From the NCBI GenBank assembly GCA_016808115.1, contig JAEQBH010004111.1, forward strand, positions 62,001 through 126,000: DNA of 64,000 bases, given 5' to 3'. The first letter of the stretch is position 1; every line of letters starts with the position of its first letter. This document shows, one piece after another, positions 60,294 through 64,000 of this stretch. The translations under genes and the position numbers were made by a program. The DNA comes from Tetrastigma voinierianum (taxonomy: Eukaryota; Streptophyta; Magnoliopsida; Vitales; Vitaceae). The notes beneath the pieces were generated by a model. That model searched no databases and was not told the origin of the DNA. It was given only the letters and a program-made list of their open reading frames with translations.

Positions 60294-61972
60294 TGAGCTA
60301 AAATCAACAAAATTTATATAATTTGTACCTTACACGTCAGAGTCAAGCTAACAAGCAGATAGTGGTCTAGGTCGAATACTGGGATGGGTTTTCATCCTGT
60401 AAATGATCTTGGGTGATGGGCGCACTACGAAGGCTTCTATTCGACTTTTGGATTGTGTTTCAAACAAATGTTATTTGAAAACTGATAATTGTAAAACCGA
60501 AAGTTAAAGGTGAAAAAGTTAACTTTGAAGAATTAGGTCACTAACTTCCAAGTGTTAGGGGCAACAAGTGTCCTCGTTTTATCCTCGCTATGACATGCAA
60601 CTCCATAGTCCACGGCATAATCGGATCTATGTTTAACTAGCAAACTTCACCTCAAACAACTCCTATTTGAGTCAAATACAGTAACATGCAATATGGCCCC
60701 TTTATCGTTTAAACCCTAACATTTAATATCATCTCGCAGGCTCAGAAAGACCATCTAGATCGAACCACAAAGGCATCTAGCACAAGATGAGACCGTATCC
60801 TCAAGCATGAGAGATCGCCAAATCAATATTAAATTCTATGCAACCCTAATTTGAGAAACCTAACATATAAATATCATTTTAGAGGCTCAGAAGACTATCT
60901 AAAGAATCATGACTTCTCTCACCGACATGCACTAGATCCTAAAGCATGGAGAGACACAAATTAATGACATTCAATGTTATGCAACCATATTTTGAGAAGA
61001 TATGGGCCATAAATACAATACCTGTAGCTTTTAATACAAGAGGACAACATGCATATGCCCCACCACTAAGCTAGCTTCCTTCCTCTTCAAAGAAAGGAGG
61101 CTTAGCAAGATCTCGAATGTATCCTCAAGAGGTGTTTGGCAAATGTAGAAAGTGGAGAGAAAAAGAGGAGATAGAAGAGAAAAAAGCAAACCTAATTAGA
61201 AATATAAGACTTTATTTTACAAAAATGAAAACTTACAAAAAATCTTCTCCCCAAATTGTTGCTTAGGTTACAAACAAGAGGGGTTTATATAGGCCACCAC
61301 ACATGAAAATACCAAAAACCTATCAACTTGGCTAAGAAGACACAGAGAATACACCAAGTCTGAGCCTGGCCTGCATTAATTACAAACATGACGAGGCACA
61401 ATTCTCGCTAGGTCAAGAATCCTCATTAACTAGCCAAATCACTGCATATGAATAGGAAATTTCTCATAAAGCTGCACTGGCGAAGAAGTAATTTCGCTAG
61501 CTTAGCGAAATTGGTAGAAAGCAGAAGTAACCACGATTTTCGCTTAAAACAAAGGCTCTAGCGAACCGTGTCATCTAGCGAATTTGTCATTTTCGCTGAA
61601 CTTATAAATATTCATAAACCCGCTAAATTTCAAGAGTTTAGCCGAAATTTCGCAGTGTTTGATGGGGAAAATTCGGTTCCCGCCTCGCTCCCGCCTTCCA
61701 CTCGCACGAATTTTCTTCACTTACTTTGTTTTCTCATTGATTCTCAGTCAAGTTGATGACTGAACATTGGGATCATACTTCATGATTCATCATTTGACTC
61801 GAGATTGACTCTAAAAGTGCGCAAAACACCAAACAACCAAAAATACCTCTAAATGGCATAAGTGGTAACAGAAGACTTTAACACTCTAATCAGAGAATGA
61901 TATGATTAATGCGAAAAGACTCAAAACCTAGGTCTAATATGTGGTTCAAATTGTACTTTTGGGCACTAATCA
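60294..61972 (-). repeat. X-family solo LTR (X4)
   Basis: Family ends in the plus-strand view: AAATCAACAAAATTTATATA at the left and GGGCACTAATCA at the right. A minus-strand TATA box CTATATAAAC lies at 61284-61293. It is the longest copy (1.68 kb) and carries its own version of the palindromic words, TTTCGCTAGCTTAGCGAAA near 61492-61510. No adjacent internal sequence was found. Confidence 0.75.
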
Positions 61973-62559
61973 CATAGATAAGAAAAGTACCCACGGGTAT
62001 CAAAGGAAGAGTCTCCATTCAGACTCATAATGAGATAAGATAGTCCGAGCAAAGTACAAGAAAACGTGATATAGAAATGAAGTAGATATGCTAATGAAAC
62101 ATGAATATGATAAGGAAATATGAACACCAATACGCAATTACGAAATATGAAAAGTAATATGTCGCGAAATACGTAACGTGATAAAGATAGGTTATGAGTT
62201 CTGAAAGACATATGATAGTATGACTACCAGGACCAAGAATGAATGAGTGGATCGCTTCCGACGGTTTCCTTGCAGATCTCACCGGTGCTACAACACTTTG
62301 GTCAAGGGCGGGCAAGCATCGCTGATCGGTGCTTCGCACCCGCTAGTGCTAACACACTCAGTTGTTCAAACAATATCCCATCGCAAAACCATCCCGCGAC
62401 AGCATCGGCGGCACGACGTGGGCCAAGATCAGACAGACCTTCTGCACTTATCAGGCAAGGCCTATCTTAGCTTCTGGCGATCGGTCCGGTAGTCAAACAA
62501 AGTATGTTGATAAGACTTCAATAAAGAATAAGGAGAAGAATGAATATGGTAAAGATTCA

Positions 62560-63700
62560 ATGTACCTACGGGTACTCAGATTCGCTCAGAGTACCTACGT
62601 ACTTTGCATAAGTAAATCAAGAAGATTTGGCCGTACTTCCAGATCTGCAATATAAGCATAAGTGGCCGAATATAAGTATAAGTCCAGTAGTACCTATGGG
62701 TATCTCTGTAGTCAAACAGTTATATGATAAGACTCTGAAAGAAATGAATATGGTAAAGATCTGAATGTACCTATGGGTACCTCTGAATATGTTCTATAGT
62801 ACCTACGGGTACTTTTGTACAAATAAAATCTCTGTAGTACCTACGGGTACTTCCGTATCCGAAACACAAGAATAAGATCGAATTACAAGTATAACATCCA
62901 GAATACAAGTATCCGACTACAAGAATAAGAGATCCAAATACAAGCATGACTCAGAATACAAGTATAAGATTCATGCAAGAGTAAGCTCAGAATACTGCGA
63001 CAGATCTCAGAATACAAGTATATGCGATATGCACACAAGATAAGATCCGTAATACAAGTATAAGATCCAAATACAAGAATAAGCCCTGTAATAAGTATAA
63101 GCAGATCCAACATGAATAAGTCGTATAATAAGGCAGGATCCAAGATGCGTATATGCTCAGAATACAAGATAAGTTCTAAGACAAGTATGTCTATAATACA
63201 AGTATAAGATCCGAAATATAAGAATAAGCCCTGTAATACAAGTATAAGATCCATAAAACAAGGATATGCTCCAGAGTATAAGTATATGATACGCTAAGAG
63301 GAGTTTTGCAAGACGACAGTAATTTTGCAAGTGAAGGTCTAAGCTCAGAATCTCTAATGAGATCCGGATAAGTATCACCGGCAGGTTCAAGTATGGGCGT
63401 CCTCGGGAGATCTGAATAATTTTATAAGTCCGAGGCAAGTATTATGGTAAGTCCGATATATATGTCCTTTGGGAGATCTGGCTGGGCATACGCTTAAGAT
63501 GCCACAAGTATGTGTCCCATGAGACAAGTATAAGATATGTATAAGCTTGGCACCGATACGTATGAACTGAATAAGTATGTGTCCTACTGCGATAAGTATA
63601 AATATGTGTCCTAATGGAGACTGAATAAGAGAGTCCATTTATATGGGTAAGATCCTATAAGTATAAGTTTCATATAAGTATAAGTTCAGAACGATACGAG
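62560..63700. repeat. Tandem array in LTR copy B
   Basis: From 62560 to 62870 it uses the palindrome family of copy A (AGTACCTACGGGTACT). From 62880 on, the main unit becomes AATACAAGTATAAGATCCGA, about 22-30 bp. The two LTR copies therefore amplified different parts of the repeat. Confidence 0.8.
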
Positions 63701-63888
63701 AGATCCTAATAAGCATAAGCTCTGTTACGAGATAATTGCATGCAGCAGGTTATATGAATTCATGAAGATTTTGATATTTGTTTCTGTTATATGTTTATTA
63801 TGATTCAGTATAAATGCATGTATTTCTGTATAAGTCATATGTTTCCCACTAAGCGTAAAGCTTAGCACGGGTTTTTAATCCGTGTAGG

Positions 63889-64000
63889 TGATTAGTGCCC
63901 AAAAAGTGCTATTTTGAACCCTATTTTTAATAGGTTTTGAGCGCTTTTCGTGTACTAATTATTATAATTAACTCAATTGACATGTTCGTCCCTACGTACC
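63889..64000 (+). repeat. Start of an X-family LTR (X5)
   Basis: Begins TGATTAGTGCCCAAAAAGTG and shows CTAATTATTATAATTAACTC and TTGACATGTTCGTCCCTACG, the family's first 110 bp. It runs off the window. It interrupts the family G LTR exactly after GTAGG. Confidence 0.75.

Larger units (their letters stand above)
58613..63888 (+). repeat. Family G LTR, copy B, interrupted
   Basis: Starts TGTAACATCTCGAAATATAC, a standard Ty3 LTR opening, directly in copia coding sequence. It follows copy A (19178-23669) in order: purine tract 58960-59060, TTTGTATTTTGGCCATAACT near 59649, ATGAATGAGTGGATCGC near 62240, tandem array 62560-63700 and TTAGCACGGGTTTTTAATCC at 63863-63882. X4 interrupts it at 60294-61972 and X5 cuts it at 63888. 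60060-60293 and 61973-62190 have no clear match in copy A. Confidence 0.75.

Noticed and set aside
62243..62655. Ser/Arg-rich ORFs in three frames
   Set aside because: They fall in the family G LTR, have no counterpart frame in copy A and run into the tandem array.

Overview
This 64 kb window is intergenic heterochromatin of a flowering plant, built almost entirely from decayed LTR retrotransposons nested inside one another. I see no intact host gene, no RNA gene and no full-length open reading frame. Every coding stretch is a piece of gag, protease, reverse transcriptase, RNase H or integrase broken by stops and frameshifts. The element families (Ty3 chromovirus of Del/Tekay type, Athila, Tat, Ty1/copia) are plant-specific in this combination. 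Several gag and accessory ORF remnants read like retroelement proteins I know from grape (Vitis). A eudicot close to Vitaceae is therefore my best guess, by recall and not by search.

Layout. 78-16.6 kb: a minus-strand Ty3 chromovirus (C1; LTR 78-2456, pol 2575-5533, gag-protease 13984-15307). It is split by a minus-strand element of a second family (X1, 5534-13983, paired LTRs of about 1.3 kb), which itself holds another LTR-like insertion (about 9.5-12.2 kb). A solo X-family LTR (X3) sits in the C1 gag. 16.7-19.2 kb: plus-strand Athila pol. 19.2-23.7 kb: a 4.5 kb LTR (family G, copy A) filled with palindromic and tandem repeats. 23.7-28.2 kb: the 3' half of a plus-strand X element (X2) with its accessory ORF remnant and 3' LTR. 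28.2-28.8 kb: a 38-bp minisatellite. 28.9-38.1 kb: a minus-strand Tat element (integrase and RNase H at the left, gag and LTR at the right) split by a second, plus-strand chromovirus (C2, 29.9-37.05 kb) of the same family as C1. 38.1-39.0 kb: unassigned T-rich DNA. 39.0-58.6 kb: minus-strand Ty1/copia sequence arranged LTR-internal-LTR-partial internal, with very long LTRs. 58.6-63.9 kb: a second family G LTR (copy B) carrying a solo X LTR (X4). 63.9 kb to the end: the start of another X LTR (X5).

The most unusual object is a 5.8 kb insertion at 48951-54755 inside the copia LTR. It has terminal inverted repeats of about 1.27 kb, ends TGATGAGC...GCTCATCA, is flanked by a 5-bp direct repeat ACTAC, and has a matching empty site in the paired copia LTR at 39810. 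TG...CA ends and a 5-bp duplication are marks of an LTR-retrotransposon integrase, but LTRs should be direct, not inverted. Its arms carry arrays of the palindrome ATGTCGCGACAT.

The pieces do not work together as an expressed system. They are successive insertions whose relative order can be read from which element interrupts which. Positions of LTR ends are by eye and accurate to a few bases where a TG/CA end and polypurine tract are visible, otherwise to some tens of bases.
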